From: Candidatus Binatia bacterium
GTDB lineage: Bacteria > Desulfobacterota > Binatia > HRBIN30
Assembly (NCBI GenBank): GCA_026004215.1
Contig: BPIR01000002.1
Location: forward strand, 795,844-859,843
Direction: 5' to 3'
Length of the DNA stretch: 64,000 bases
In this document: positions 7,656 through 17,475 of the stretch, piece after piece
Position numbering within the stretch: the stretch's first letter is position 1
How the letters are laid out: every line of letters starts with the position of its first letter
Made by a program: the position numbers and the translations under genes
The notes under the pieces: generated by a model
The model's input: only the letters and a program-made list of their open reading frames with translations
Told to the model about the DNA's origin: nothing
Database searches by the model: none

Positions 7656-9143
7656 ATGGCAACGAGACGCAGATGGATGGTGGAGGTCTTACTGCTCGGC
7701 TTGCTCGCGACGGCGCCTGGGGGCGCTGTGCGCGCGGACGCTGGCGCGGACAACGCCCCAGTCTTCGAACCCCTACTCAGTGACCGGTTGCGGGTGGAAG
7801 TCGTGGATTGGTTCCGGCCGCTTCCGGGACGCGCGCCAAGCGGAGCGCAGCGCTACTCGTTTTACGGCAACCAATTCCGTTTCGGGGGCAAGGCCAACCT
7901 GGGCGTGCTGGCGGTGGTGCTCGAGGGCCAGTACACCCAGCTTCTCGGCCTTCCCGATAACGCGAGCTTGGCCGCCCCCGAGGGTAACCTTGGCCCAGGC
8001 GCAGTGTACTTTGCCCATACGCATCGGCGCAACCAAGGGGAGGTTTTCCTCAAGCGGGGCTTTCTCTCGGTGGGCAACTGGAAAGAGTTACCGCAAGCGG
8101 GCGCGCAACTGGGCCGGTTCGAATACAGCGACGGGCTCGAAACGGTGCCCAAAGATGCCCGCTTGGCGTGGCTCAAGCGCGTGCGGGTGGCGGAGCGATT
8201 GGTGGGGCCGTTTGGTTACACGCACGTTACCCGCAGCTTCGATGGCGTACGCATGGCGTGGGACGAATCTCGATGGAACCTCACGGCCTTCGCGGCCCGC
8301 CCCACGCAAGGCGGTTTCGAAATCAGCGCAAACCGGGAATTGGCCGGCACGATCGTGGCCGGAATGGCGTGGACGCTCAAGGAGCAGCCGGAACTCTTCC
8401 CCATCGATGGGCGCCTATTTTGGTTGTACTACGAGGATCGGCGGGACCGTGCGGTGAAGGTGGATAATCGTCCCCCCGCCGCCAGAGTGGCGGATCGGGA
8501 CGACATCGCCTTGCACACCGTCGGGTTTCATCACATCGGCGTGTTCCCTGCGGGCCCGGGCCATGCGGATTATCTTGCCTGGCTTGCCGTGCAACGTGGC
8601 AGTTGGGGTGAACTGGACCATGCGGCTTGGGGTTGGTCGCTGGAGGCCGGCTACCAGTTGCCCGCACTGCCGGGCGGGCCGTGGTGCCGTGTGGGTTACA
8701 CGCAAACCTCCGGCGACGGTAACCCCAGCGACGGGCAACACGAAACGTTTTTCCAATTGCTGCCGACTGCACGGGCCTATGCGCAAACCCCGTTTTTCAA
8801 TCTCATGAATTTGGAAGACTTGTTCGTGCAGTTGCTCGTGCGCCCGCATGAACGCGTGCACCTGCGCGCCGATGGGCACTGGTTGCGCCTCAACGAGGCG
8901 GCCGACCTCTGGTATGCCGGTGGCGGCGCCAGTAACAACACCATCTTTGGCTTTTCCGGCACACCCACAGGATCTCACCGGGAGCTAGCGTACCTGGTGG
9001 ACTTGGGCATCGTCTTTCACCTGCAGTCGTGGTTGACGGCGTACACCTACTACGGCCATACCTTTGGCCAGCCAGTGGTGGGTGCCACGTTTGCCGGCAG
9101 GCAGCTCGATTACGGTTACGTCGAGGTGACCGCCCGCTACTGA
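7656..9143 (+). CDS. Alginate-export-family outer membrane beta-barrel protein
   Basis: 495 residues. The start is the ATG at 7656 because GGAGGGAGG lies just upstream and a clean signal peptide follows (basic MATRRRW, hydrophobic VLLLGLLATAP, cleavage near VRADA). The mature part is rich in alternating aromatic/polar beta strands typical of a porin: YSFYGNQFRFGGK, GRFEYSDGLE, FDGVRMAWDE, HTVGFHHIGVF, and a C-terminal segment ending in an aromatic, ...YGYVEVTARY. Family members (AlgE-like) are monomeric 18-strand channels; most outside Pseudomonas do not move alginate. It lies upstream of the molybdoenzyme operon in the same direction, so it could supply solute to the periplasmic enzyme, but a hairpin and 500 bases separate them. 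Confidence 0.83.
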   Translation: MATRRRWMVEVLLLGLLATAPGGAVRADAGADNAPVFEPLLSDRLRVEVVDWFRPLPGRAPSGAQRYSFYGNQFRFGGKANLGVLAVVLEGQYTQLLGLPDNASLAAPEGNLGPGAVYFAHTHRRNQGEVFLKRGFLSVGNWKELPQAGAQLGRFEYSDGLETVPKDARLAWLKRVRVAERLVGPFGYTHVTRSFDGVRMAWDESRWNLTAFAARPTQGGFEISANRELAGTIVAGMAWTLKEQPELFPIDGRLFWLYYEDRRDRAVKVDNRPPAARVADRDDIALHTVGFHHIGVFPAGPGHADYLAWLAVQRGSWGELDHAAWGWSLEAGYQLPALPGGPWCRVGYTQTSGDGNPSDGQHETFFQLLPTARAYAQTPFFNLMNLEDLFVQLLVRPHERVHLRADGHWLRLNEAADLWYAGGGASNNTIFGFSGTPTGSHRELAYLVDLGIVFHLQSWLTAYTYYGHTFGQPVVGATFAGRQLDYGYVEVTARY

Positions 9144-9158
9144 GGTCAGCGGTGCCTC

Positions 9159-9180
9159 GGGCGACCACAAGGGTCGCCCC
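9159..9180. repeat. Short REP-like hairpin after the porin gene
   Basis: GGGCGACC, a loop ACAAG, then GGTCGCCC form a perfect 8-bp stem 15 bases after the porin stop. The arms match the ends of the 28-base palindromes at 3275 and 35316, but the centre and flanks differ, so it is a diverged relative. By position it could also help to end the porin transcript, though no U-run follows. Confidence 0.5.
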
Positions 9181-9360
9181 TACAACGGGGCAACATCGTT
9201 TGCCCCGACACCGCCCGCCTCACGTTGCACCGCCACCCACGGGCCAAACCCGCCGCCGCGGCGCAAACCATGACCGACGACGCATCCCGTTGCCGTTGGA
9301 TCCGCCTGCACGGATCCATTACACCCAATCCGGCGCGTCTCTGGTCTCCATTGTCCGCCC

Positions 9361-9410
9361 GGACCGGCAATATTTGCCCGTGGCAATCGCGAACGGGCAA
9401 ATTGCGGTCC
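9361..9410. other. Long imperfect hairpin in the leader region of the molybdoenzyme operon
   Basis: The outer arms GGACCG (9361-9366) and CGGTCC (9405-9410) and the inner arms ATTTGCCCG and CGGGCAAAT form a stem of about 17 bp with small bulges around a 13-base loop. It lies about 235 bases before the catalytic-subunit start, within a 500-base stretch (9144-9644) with no credible gene. A second, smaller inverted repeat (GGGGCAA ... TTGCCCC near 9187-9207) and the palindrome TTCGCAGCGCTGCGAA near 9513-9530 lie in the same stretch. Function unknown: leader RNA structure, operator or inert repeat. Confidence 0.45.
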
Positions 9411-9644
9411 GGCGGAGGTCGAAGCGCGGCTGAGGGTGGGGGACGGGATCGCCAGCGGCCCGGGGGCGAGAGGGCCATGTGCGCGCCTGCAAACGGGAAC
9501 TTTGTGCCCACAGTGTTTCGCAGCGCTGCGAAGCCAGCAACTGCGGCAACGACCCGGCCCAGCTCGTCATGTTCGGTACACTTGTTGCTGCTCCGGGCGC
9601 CGCAAGCTGGGCCAGGTTCCGCTTGCAGGAGGATGACAACCGTG

Positions 9645-12600
9645 ATGAATCGCCGCCGCTTTTTGCAGCTTGCCGCTGCTGCGGGTTTGGGCTCCGCGCT
9701 GGCACCGCGCGAATTGCTGGCCGGGTTGCGGGTGCTCGCGCCGATTCGGGTCACAAATCCGCTGGAATCTTACCCGAATCGGGATTGGGAGCGCCTCTAC
9801 CGCGACATCTTCCGCCACGACGGCTCGTTCGTGTTTTTGTGTGCTCCCAACGACACGCACAACTGCTTGCTGCGTGCCTTCGTGAAAAACGATGTCGTCG
9901 TGCGGATCGAACCGACCTACGGTTACGCCAAGGCAACAGACTTGTCCGGCAATCGCGCCTCGCCGCGCTGGGATCCGCGTTGCTGTCAAAAAGGGCTGGT
10001 GCTGGGCCGGCGGCTGTACGGCGACCGGCGCGTGCGTGGTGCATTCGTCCGCAAGGGCTTCAAAACTTGGGCCGAACGTGGCTTTCCCCGCGATCCCCAC
10101 ACGGGGCGGCCGCCGGCCGAACTCATGAGACGCGGGTGGGACTCGTTCGTGAAAGTGTCCTACGAAGAAGCCTACGCGCTGCATGCCCGCGCTCTGTGGA
10201 ACATCGCGCAAACTTACAGCGGCGACGAAGGCAAGAAGAGGCTGCTGGCCCAAGGGTACGATCCAACCATGGTGGAAGCGATGGAAGGGGCAGGCGTGCG
10301 CACGCTCAAATTTCGCGGCGGAATGGCCAAGTTGGGAGCCACCCGCATCGTGGGCACGTACCGCATGGGCAATCTGATGGCCCTGCTGGATGCGTTCGTG
10401 CGCGGCGTCGGGCCCGACCAAGCAAAAGGCGGCAGTTTGTGGGACTCGTATTCCTGGCACACCGACCTACCACCCGGGCACCCTATGGTTCACGGGGATC
10501 AAACGTCGGACTTCGAGCTGTTCGATGCCGAGAACGCCAAGCTCCTGCTCGTGTGGGGCATGAACTGGATCACGACGAAAATGCCCGACAGCCACTGGAT
10601 GACCGAGGCGCGCCAGCGCGGCACGAAAATCGTGGTCATCACTGTCGAATATTCCGCCACCGCGAACAAGGGCGATGAAGTGTTGGTGATTCGCCCGGGC
10701 ACGGATCCTGCCCTGGCGCTCGGGCTGGCGCACGTGATCGTGAAGGAGAATCTCTACGACCGCGACTTCGTGCAGCGCTTCACGGACTTGCCGCGCCTGG
10801 TCCGGTTGGACACCCTCGAGCCCTTGCTCGCCCGCCACGTGTTTCCCGACTACCGCGAGTCGGAACTCTCGAACTGGACCAAGGTACTGGCACCAGGCGA
10901 AAAGCCACCACCTACGCCGGCGCAAAATGGCATCCAAATCCCGGCAGCGCTGCGCGAGGAGTTTGGAGACTTTGTGGTGTGGGACGCGAAGACAAACGCA
11001 CCTGCCGCCGTATCGCGCGATCACGTCGGCGAACACTTCCGCAAAACCGGCATCGAGCCCGCACTCACAGGTGAATTCGACGTGACCTTGGCGAATGGCT
11101 CGATCGTGAAAGCACGCCCGGCATTCGATCTGATCCGCCAATATTTGCTGGACACCATGACACCGCAAACGGTCGAAAAAATCACCTGGGCGCCGGCCGC
11201 CGCAGTCGAACGCTTGGCGCGCGAGATTGCCGCACAGCGCGGAAAAACGTTGTTCGCCATGGGCATGGGCCCAAATCAGTTCTTCAATAACGACCTCAAG
11301 GATCGTGCGGTGTTCTTGGTGGCGGCCCTCACGGGATCGATCGGACAGCACGGCGGCAACGTCGGATCGTACGCCGGCAACTACCGCACCACCTTGCTTT
11401 CCGGCGTTCCCGCTTATGCGGCGGAGGATCCGTTCGATCCCCAATTGGACCCGAGCGGGCCGGTGCATATCCGCTCCTTCACGCGTTACGAGTCGCTCCA
11501 TTACTACGCAGCCGGCGAGCGCATCTTGCGCGAAGGGAGCAAGCAGTTCACCACCGGCCCGCACGTGCCCACGCCCACCAAGGCAATTTGGCTCAGCAAC
11601 TCCAACTCCCAGATCGCCAACACGAAGTACCACTACGATGTGGTGTTCAACACATTGCCGCGCCAGGAGTGCGTGGTGGTGAACGAGTGGTGGTGGTCGG
11701 GATCCTGCGAGTACGCGGACATCGTGTACGGCGTGGATTCATGGCTCGAACTCAAATTCCCCGACCTCACCGCCTCGAATACGAACCCATTTCTTCAGGT
11801 GTTTCCCCGCACGCCGCTCAAACGCACCTTCGGCACCGTAAGCGATCTCGAAACCTACGCCGGTGTTTCGGAGGCGCTCGCCGCACTGACGGGGGACCGC
11901 CGCTTTGCCGACTACTGGCGCTTTGTGCGCGCCAATCGGGTGGAGGTGTATCTGCAGCGCATTCTCGATCGCAGCGCGCCCACCAAGGGCTACCGGTTCG
12001 AAGACTTGGAGGCCCGCGCGGCTCAGGGAATCCCCGCTCTCATGCATGCGCGCACCTATCCTCGCACCTTCTCGTGGGAGCAGGTGCATGAATCGAAACC
12101 GTGGTACACCCGCACGGGCCGGCTGGAGTTTTATCGCGGAGAGCCCGAGTTCATCGAGGCAGGAGAAAACCTGATCGTGTACCGCGAGCCGGTGGATTCG
12201 ACCTTCTTCGATCCCAACGTGATCGTGGCGCGTCCGCACCCGGCGATTCGGCCCAAAACTCCCCGAGACTACGGCTTCGATCCCGAACGGCGCGACTGGT
12301 CTGCCCGGCAAGGGCGCAATGTGGTTTTGACACCGGAGGAATTGTTGCACACCCAGCACCCCAACCTCCCACTCGGCTTCCGCTACGTGTTCCACACCCC
12401 GAAATACCGCCACGGCTCGCACACCACGCCCATCGACACCGACTTGATGTCGAACTTCTTCGGGCCATTTGGCGACATGTATCGGCGCGACAAGCGCTCC
12501 CCCCACGTGGGCGAAGCCTACATTGACATCAACCCCGAAGATGCCCGCGAACTGGGGATCGCGGACGGGGATTACGTGTGGGTGGACGGGGATCCCCAAG

Positions 12601-13112
12601 ACAACCCCTTCCGTGGCTGGAACCAGCCCGGGCGTGAAGCGGAGTACCATGTCGCCCGCCTCCTATGCCGCGCGCGTTACTACCCCGGCACACCGCGTGG
12701 CATCACCCGCATGTGGCACAATGGTTACATGGCGACGCCCGGGTCGGTCAAAGGCCATGAAACGCGACCCGACGGCTTGGCCAAGAATCCGGAAACCAAC
12801 TACCAAGCGTTTTTCCGCTACGGCTCCCATCAATCGCTCACCCGCTCGTGGCTGAAACCCACGCACCAAACGAATTCCCTGATTACTCGCAAACTGTTCG
12901 CTCACGAGGTCACCAAGGGCTTTCAAGCCGATGTTCACTGCGTCACCGGCGCGCCTCGTGAAGCGATGTGCAAAATCGCAAAGGCCGAAGACGGCGGACT
13001 CGGCGGGAAGGGCTTGTGGCGGCCTGTAGCCCTCGGGCTGCGCCCCGCCAACGAAAGCCCGGCTCTGCAGCAGTATCTGCGCGGTGGTTTCGTCACCGTC
13101 CGCAAAGCGTGA
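9645..13112 (+). CDS. Molybdopterin oxidoreductase catalytic subunit, NxrA/NarG-like (type II DMSO reductase family), Tat-exported
   Basis: 1155 residues from the ATG at 9645; GTG at 9642 or ATG at 9633 are alternatives, with AGGAGG at 9627-9632. The N-terminus [16 protein letters not shown] is a twin-arginine signal, so the mature enzyme is periplasmic. The molybdenum region [12 protein letters not shown] carries Asp274, which matches the Mo-ligand Asp of NarG. The N-terminal Fe-S site is CAPNDTHNC (Cys66, Asp70, His72, Cys74) with CC at 113-114; the Asp and His in place of a regular cysteine spacing fit the NXR branch better than E. coli NarG. Length, order and the paired subunits also match Nitrospira/anammox-type nitrite oxidoreductase, but nitrate reduction or another substrate is possible. 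It is first in a four-gene operon. Confidence 0.9.
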   Translation: MNRRRFLQLAAAAGLGSALAPRELLAGLRVLAPIRVTNPLESYPNRDWERLYRDIFRHDGSFVFLCAPNDTHNCLLRAFVKNDVVVRIEPTYGYAKATDLSGNRASPRWDPRCCQKGLVLGRRLYGDRRVRGAFVRKGFKTWAERGFPRDPHTGRPPAELMRRGWDSFVKVSYEEAYALHARALWNIAQTYSGDEGKKRLLAQGYDPTMVEAMEGAGVRTLKFRGGMAKLGATRIVGTYRMGNLMALLDAFVRGVGPDQAKGGSLWDSYSWHTDLPPGHPMVHGDQTSDFELFDAENAKLLLVWGMNWITTKMPDSHWMTEARQRGTKIVVITVEYSATANKGDEVLVIRPGTDPALALGLAHVIVKENLYDRDFVQRFTDLPRLVRLDTLEPLLARHVFPDYRESELSNWTKVLAPGEKPPPTPAQNGIQIPAALREEFGDFVVWDAKTNAPAAVSRDHVGEHFRKTGIEPALTGEFDVTLANGSIVKARPAFDLIRQYLLDTMTPQTVEKITWAPAAAVERLAREIAAQRGKTLFAMGMGPNQFFNNDLKDRAVFLVAALTGSIGQHGGNVGSYAGNYRTTLLSGVPAYAAEDPFDPQLDPSGPVHIRSFTRYESLHYYAAGERILREGSKQFTTGPHVPTPTKAIWLSNSNSQIANTKYHYDVVFNTLPRQECVVVNEWWWSGSCEYADIVYGVDSWLELKFPDLTASNTNPFLQVFPRTPLKRTFGTVSDLETYAGVSEALAALTGDRRFADYWRFVRANRVEVYLQRILDRSAPTKGYRFEDLEARAAQGIPALMHARTYPRTFSWEQVHESKPWYTRTGRLEFYRGEPEFIEAGENLIVYREPVDSTFFDPNVIVARPHPAIRPKTPRDYGFDPERRDWSARQGRNVVLTPEELLHTQHPNLPLGFRYVFHTPKYRHGSHTTPIDTDLMSNFFGPFGDMYRRDKRSPHVGEAYIDINPEDARELGIADGDYVWVDGDPQDNPFRGWNQPGREAEYHVARLLCRARYYPGTPRGITRMWHNGYMATPGSVKGHETRPDGLAKNPETNYQAFFRYGSHQSLTRSWLKPTHQTNSLITRKLFAHEVTKGFQADVHCVTGAPREAMCKIAKAEDGGLGGKGLWRPVALGLRPANESPALQQYLRGGFVTVRKA

Positions 13113-13123
13113 GGAGAACCAGC

Positions 13124-14251
13124 ATGGCAAAGGTGTTCAACTGGCAGATCGGCCGCGAAATGGATTACCCCTTCGAGGGGCACCGGCCGCAACGGCAGTT
13201 CGCCATGATCTTCGATACGAACAAGTGCATTGCGTGCCAAACTTGTACCGTAGCGTGCAAGACGACGTGGACCCCCGGCCGCGGCCAGGAGTACATGTAC
13301 TGGAACAACGTCGAGACGAAACCGTATGGCTATTACCCGCTCGGGTGGGATGTGCGCATCCTCGAAGCCCTCGGCGTGCAGGAAATGGACGGCCCGGTGT
13401 ACCGGGGCAAGACCCTGTTCGACGCCACGCCGACAGGCGAGCCGATCCTCGGCTACCTCCCGGAAGATATGGATTATGCCCACCCGAACATTGGCGAGGA
13501 CGACTGCGCCGGTACGATGACCCAAGGCGCCCATCTGACCCTCCCTCACATGCAGTGGATGTTTTACCTGCCGCGGATTTGTAACCACTGCACGTACCCG
13601 GCCTGCTTGGCCGCCTGCCCCCGGCAATCCATTTACAAGCGCCCCGAAGACGGCATCGTGTTGCTCGATCAAAGCCGCTGCCGCGGCTACCGCGAGTGCG
13701 TCCGCGGCTGCCCCTATAAAAAGACGTATTTCAACGCGGTCACACGTGTGAGCGAAAAATGCATTGGCTGCTACCCGGCAATCGAGCAAGGACGACAAAC
13801 GCAATGCACGATCGCCTGCATCGGGAAAATTCGCCTGCAAGGGTTCCTCGGAAAACCGGACCACCCGAACGAAGACAATCCGCTCGACTACCTCGTTTTC
13901 GTGCGCAAGCTAGCGCTGCCGCTCTATCCGCAATTCGGACTGGAACCGAATACGTACTACATCCCGCCAGTGCATGTTCCTGCGGACTTCTTGCGCCAAA
14001 TGTTCGGCTGGGGTGTCGAGCAAGCCGTCGAGCTGTACCGGCGCGTTGCGGAAGACAAGAAACTCCTCGGCGCACTGACCTTGTTTGGCTCGACGCCCCA
14101 GATCATCCACTACTTCCGCGTCGATGGCGACTCCGCCATCGGTTACGATGCAACGGAAAAGGAACTGGTTCGGGTGCCGCTGCACGAGCCGCTCGTGATC
14201 CGCGAGGCTTACGACCAGGCACACGACGCCTACCGGACGAACATTACCTGA
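13124..14251 (+). CDS. Iron-sulfur electron-transfer subunit, NxrB/NarH-like
   Basis: 375 residues, start ATG at 13124 with GAGGAG seven bases upstream and 11 bases after the catalytic subunit. The beginning [16 protein letters not shown] resembles the start of Nitrospira NxrB. Four cysteine groups are visible: [38 protein letters not shown] and [16 protein letters not shown] with [13 protein letters not shown] continuation, as expected for one [3Fe-4S] and three [4Fe-4S] clusters. The blocks [14 protein letters not shown] and PNTYYIPP are shared with NXR/Nar/DMSO type II beta subunits. It has no signal peptide and should be co-exported with the Tat-tagged catalytic subunit. It carries electrons between the Mo site and the heme subunit. 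Confidence 0.93.
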   Translation: MAKVFNWQIGREMDYPFEGHRPQRQFAMIFDTNKCIACQTCTVACKTTWTPGRGQEYMYWNNVETKPYGYYPLGWDVRILEALGVQEMDGPVYRGKTLFDATPTGEPILGYLPEDMDYAHPNIGEDDCAGTMTQGAHLTLPHMQWMFYLPRICNHCTYPACLAACPRQSIYKRPEDGIVLLDQSRCRGYRECVRGCPYKKTYFNAVTRVSEKCIGCYPAIEQGRQTQCTIACIGKIRLQGFLGKPDHPNEDNPLDYLVFVRKLALPLYPQFGLEPNTYYIPPVHVPADFLRQMFGWGVEQAVELYRRVAEDKKLLGALTLFGSTPQIIHYFRVDGDSAIGYDATEKELVRVPLHEPLVIREAYDQAHDAYRTNIT

Positions 14252-14262
14252 GGAGGCCCGCC

Positions 14263-15156
14263 ATGAAACGATTGTGCGCCTTCCTGGCGATTTTTACCTT
14301 GGCCTTGGCTGCGGCACGCCTGCACGGCCAGCCGGCACCGCCCGAGATCGTGGCCATCGAGGTGCCCGGCAACAACCCGATCGTGGATCCCCATGCCCCC
14401 CTGTGGCGGGAGGCTCCGGCAACCGAGGTGACCATGTTGCCGCAAACGATCGTCGTCCCGCAAAAGCCGGATGCCGCAGTTCGCCAACTGTCCGTGCGAG
14501 CGGTGCACAACGCCCGCTGGCTCGCGTTCCGCTTGGAGTGGGCCGATCCGACACAGTCGGACCGCATCGTGCTGGACAATTTCGGCGATCAAGTCGCGGT
14601 CGAACTGCCCGTGGATCCGCACGGGCCCGCACCGTCGCCCATGATGGGAAACCCCGGCGGCCGCGTGAACATCATGCAGTGGCGCGCCGCATTTCAGCAT
14701 GACATCGATCATGGCCCGCCGACCGTGCAAAGCCTGTACCCCAATGCGTGGGCCGACGTGTATCCAGATCAAGTACTGTCGGTTGCCGACGCGCGCGCGT
14801 ATACCGGCGCTTTGGGAGTGGAAAATCCCATTTCGCGTGCAGCGGCCTCGCCCGTGCTGGACCAGATGGCCGAGGGCTGGGGCACGATGACGGTGAAGCC
14901 CGACCAGTACGCCGTCGGCCGCGGGAGTTGGAAAGACGGCCGCTGGACGGTGGTCATCGCCCGGCCTTTGGTATCGGACGATCTTTATGCCCCTCGGCTT
15001 GCGCCCGGCGATCGTACGGTGGCTGCCTTCGCCGTCTGGGAAGGCGGGAATCGTGAAGTGGGGTCGCGAAAATCTTGGTCCCCCTGGGTGCCGCTCGTCA
15101 TCGGCCGCGCGACGGTTCCGGACCGCCCCGGCAAGCCAAAAGGTTCCAAACCATGA
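14263..15156 (+). CDS. Heme-b-binding gamma subunit, ethylbenzene-dehydrogenase/NxrC-like
   Basis: 297 residues, ATG at 14263 with AGGAGG six bases upstream and 11 bases after the beta subunit. A Sec signal peptide is clear (MKRLCAFLAIFTLALAA...HG), so it is periplasmic. The body has the EB_dh-type beta-sandwich features: DPHAPLWREAPA at the start, RAVHNARWLAFRLEWADPT, VNIMQWRA, and WTVVIARPL near the end. In EbdC and DdhC one heme b is held by Met and Lys; NIMQWRA supplies a candidate Met. It is the electron exit or entry point between the Fe-S subunit and a soluble cytochrome. No NarI-like membrane subunit is present, which supports a soluble periplasmic complex. Confidence 0.85.
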   Translation: MKRLCAFLAIFTLALAAARLHGQPAPPEIVAIEVPGNNPIVDPHAPLWREAPATEVTMLPQTIVVPQKPDAAVRQLSVRAVHNARWLAFRLEWADPTQSDRIVLDNFGDQVAVELPVDPHGPAPSPMMGNPGGRVNIMQWRAAFQHDIDHGPPTVQSLYPNAWADVYPDQVLSVADARAYTGALGVENPISRAAASPVLDQMAEGWGTMTVKPDQYAVGRGSWKDGRWTVVIARPLVSDDLYAPRLAPGDRTVAAFAVWEGGNREVGSRKSWSPWVPLVIGRATVPDRPGKPKGSKP

Positions 15157-15908
15157 CCCCTGTAACGTCTCGCCCGCACGCAAACGACACCGCTTCCGTT
15201 CCCTCGGAGTTGGTCGTCGAACAGCATTTGCGGCACGCCGCCGTGTACCGTCTCTTGGCCAACGCACTCACTCCACCCACTCGAGAGTTGCTCGACCAGA
15301 TCGCGGCACAAGCTACGCAAGTTGCGCAGAAGGTGCCCGAAATATGCGACCGGGCGCGGGCCTTGGCGGCTCGCGCCCGCGAGGCCGATGGAGGGGTGCT
15401 GGCCGGAGAGTACCTACGGTTATTCGAACGGGAATCTGCCTGCTCGCCCCGCGAGGGCACTTGGAACGTGCGGCCGGTATCGGGCCGCCCGCCGCTGCTG
15501 GCGGACATTGCCGGATTTTACCACGCATTTGGCGTTGGCTTGCACGAACAGTTCGGAGACACCGAAGACCACATCGCTGCGGAGCTGGAGTTTCTCTCGT
15601 TTCTATCGCTCAAGCTCGCATACGCGTGCGCTTGCGATCATGCCGAGGGGACGGAGATTGTTCGCACCGCAATCCAGTCGTTTTGGCGAGATCATTTAGG
15701 GAGTTTCGTCGTCCCCTTCTCGCGAGCCTTGGAAGCAGCCACGACGCAAGCGTTTTACCGCACAACCGCGCAGTTGTTGCGAGAGTGGGCCGACCAGGAA
15801 TGCGAGCGCTGGGGAGTCGCGTGCACCGCGCAGGCAGCACCCGCACCGCCGAGCGCCGTGGAAGCGGATTGCCTGGTGTGCCCGCTTCCATTTGCAGAGG
15901 ACCGTTGA
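15153..15908 (+). CDS. TorD/NarJ-family redox enzyme maturation chaperone
   Basis: 251 residues, starting at the ATG that overlaps the gamma-subunit stop (ATGA). It is mostly helical with the family blocks RHAAVYRLLANALTPP at the N-terminus, LAGEYLRLFE near residue 87, DIAGFYHAFGV and the DHIAAELEFLSFLSLKLAYA block (about 136-155) that matches the conserved E(h)FxxxL region of TorD/DmsD proteins. Such chaperones bind the Tat signal of the molybdoenzyme, hold it in the cytoplasm until cofactor is inserted and then release it. Its place as last gene of the operon and the Tat signal on the first gene agree. No membrane segment or cofactor motif. Confidence 0.88.
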   Translation: MTPVTSRPHANDTASVPSELVVEQHLRHAAVYRLLANALTPPTRELLDQIAAQATQVAQKVPEICDRARALAARAREADGGVLAGEYLRLFERESACSPREGTWNVRPVSGRPPLLADIAGFYHAFGVGLHEQFGDTEDHIAAELEFLSFLSLKLAYACACDHAEGTEIVRTAIQSFWRDHLGSFVVPFSRALEAATTQAFYRTTAQLLREWADQECERWGVACTAQAAPAPPSAVEADCLVCPLPFAEDR

Positions 15909-16037
15909 TCGCTCTCCGAACTCGCGGTTCCGTGCGCCCGTGCGGTGCGCTGCCGTGCGCTTTCCCATCGGAAACCGCAAGTCTCCGCGGAAGAGGCGCA
16001 TTGTGCGACAGCGGGGTTTGCGTTTAAGGGGCGCTGT

Positions 16038-17465
16038 ATGGAGCTGGCGCGGCTGCGCGAGCATTTGCGCGCGATCGTGGGTCCGCAAGGTGTGATCGAG
16101 CCGTACGCGGCACGCAAGGTGTACGAATGCGACGGCTACACTCTCGAACGCTCGGTGCCCGAGATCGTGGTGCTGCCGGCCTCGACCGAGGAGGTGTGCG
16201 CGGTGGTCCGCTTGCTGCACCGCTTCGGCGTGCGCTTCGTGCCTCGCGGTGCGGGCACGGGCTTGAGCGGCGGCTGCTTGCCGCTGGATGCCCCCGTGAT
16301 GATCGGTACCGGACGCATGCGCCGCGTGCTCGAAGTGGACACTGTCAACCGGCGCATCTTGGTGGAAGCGGGCGTGGCCAATTTGGACGTCAGCCGCACC
16401 GTAGCCAACTTTGGGTTGCATTATGCCCCCGATCCCTCGAGCCAGGCGGCCTGCTCCATTGGCGGCAACATTGCAGAAAACTCCGGTGGCCCGCACACAT
16501 TGAAATACGGGGTCACGACCAACCATGTGCTTGGGCTGGAGATTGTCTTGCCCGATGGGCAAGCGCTGTGGCTGGGAGGCTGGGTGGACGACGTCCCCGG
16601 ATACGACCTCCGCGGGTTTGTCATTGGCAGCGAAGGCACTTGTGGCATCGTCACGCGAGCGATCTTGCGGCTCACCCGCAACCCGCAAAGCTGGCACACG
16701 GCCCTGGCGGTGTTCCCCAGCGTGACCGAAGCGACCGCCGCAGTGTCGGCCATTATCGCTGCCGGCATCGTTCCGGCTGCAATGGAAATGATGGATCATT
16801 TGATTCTGCGTGCCGTCGAGGAAGCGTATGGCTTCGGCTTCCCGATGGATGCGGGAGCCGTGTTGTTGGTGGAACTGGATGGCCATCCCGCTGGCGTAGC
16901 CGCAGAGGCGCGGGCGGTGACCGCCCTGTTGCGCCAGGCCGGCGCCTCGGAGGTCCGGGTTGCGAACAGCGAACGGGAACGCGCGGAGCTGTGGAAGAGC
17001 CGCAAGCGCGCGTTCGGGGCCGTGGGTCGGCTAGCGCCGAACTACTGCACGCAAGACGGTGTGGTGCCCCGCACGCGCCTGCCCGAGATTTTGCGACGAA
17101 TCGCTGCCGTCGGGCAGCGCTACGGGTTGCGTATTGGCAACGTGTTCCACGCAGGCGATGGAAACATTCACCCCATCATCCTGTTCGATGAACGCAATCG
17201 CGACGAAGTGGAACGCGTGATTGCAGCGGGGCGCGAGATTTTGGCGGCATGCGTCGAGCTGGGAGGAAGCCTCACGGGCGAGCACGGCATCGGAGTGGAG
17301 AAAGTCCAGCAAATGCCGCTGTTGTTCTCGCCGCAGGACTTGCTGGTGATGCGTGCGCTGCGGCAGGCCTTCGACCCTGATGAACGCTGCAATCCGGGAA
17401 AGATCTTTCCGACCCCAGGCGGCTGCGTGGAAGTTACCCGGCCGCGCCGCCAAGTGCCGCTTTGA
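16038..17465 (+). CDS. glcD: Glycolate oxidase FAD-linked subunit
   Basis: 475 residues, start ATG at 16038 after AAGGGG with eight bases spacing. The FAD-binding PCMH domain includes RFVPRGAGTGLSGGCLP (about residues 72-88), SIGGNIAENSGGPHTLKYG and the segment ending GSEGTCGIV; the C-terminal FAD-oxidase half has NVFHAGDGNIHPIILFD and GSLTGEHGIGVEK, both standard in GlcD and D-lactate dehydrogenases. The enzyme oxidises glycolate to glyoxylate with GlcE and GlcF. It starts 130 bases after the chaperone gene in the same direction, so it may be co-transcribed with the molybdoenzyme operon or have its own promoter in that gap; none stands out. Confidence 0.93.
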   Translation: MELARLREHLRAIVGPQGVIEPYAARKVYECDGYTLERSVPEIVVLPASTEEVCAVVRLLHRFGVRFVPRGAGTGLSGGCLPLDAPVMIGTGRMRRVLEVDTVNRRILVEAGVANLDVSRTVANFGLHYAPDPSSQAACSIGGNIAENSGGPHTLKYGVTTNHVLGLEIVLPDGQALWLGGWVDDVPGYDLRGFVIGSEGTCGIVTRAILRLTRNPQSWHTALAVFPSVTEATAAVSAIIAAGIVPAAMEMMDHLILRAVEEAYGFGFPMDAGAVLLVELDGHPAGVAAEARAVTALLRQAGASEVRVANSERERAELWKSRKRAFGAVGRLAPNYCTQDGVVPRTRLPEILRRIAAVGQRYGLRIGNVFHAGDGNIHPIILFDERNRDEVERVIAAGREILAACVELGGSLTGEHGIGVEKVQQMPLLFSPQDLLVMRALRQAFDPDERCNPGKIFPTPGGCVEVTRPRRQVPL

Positions 17466-17475
17466 GGGGTGCACC

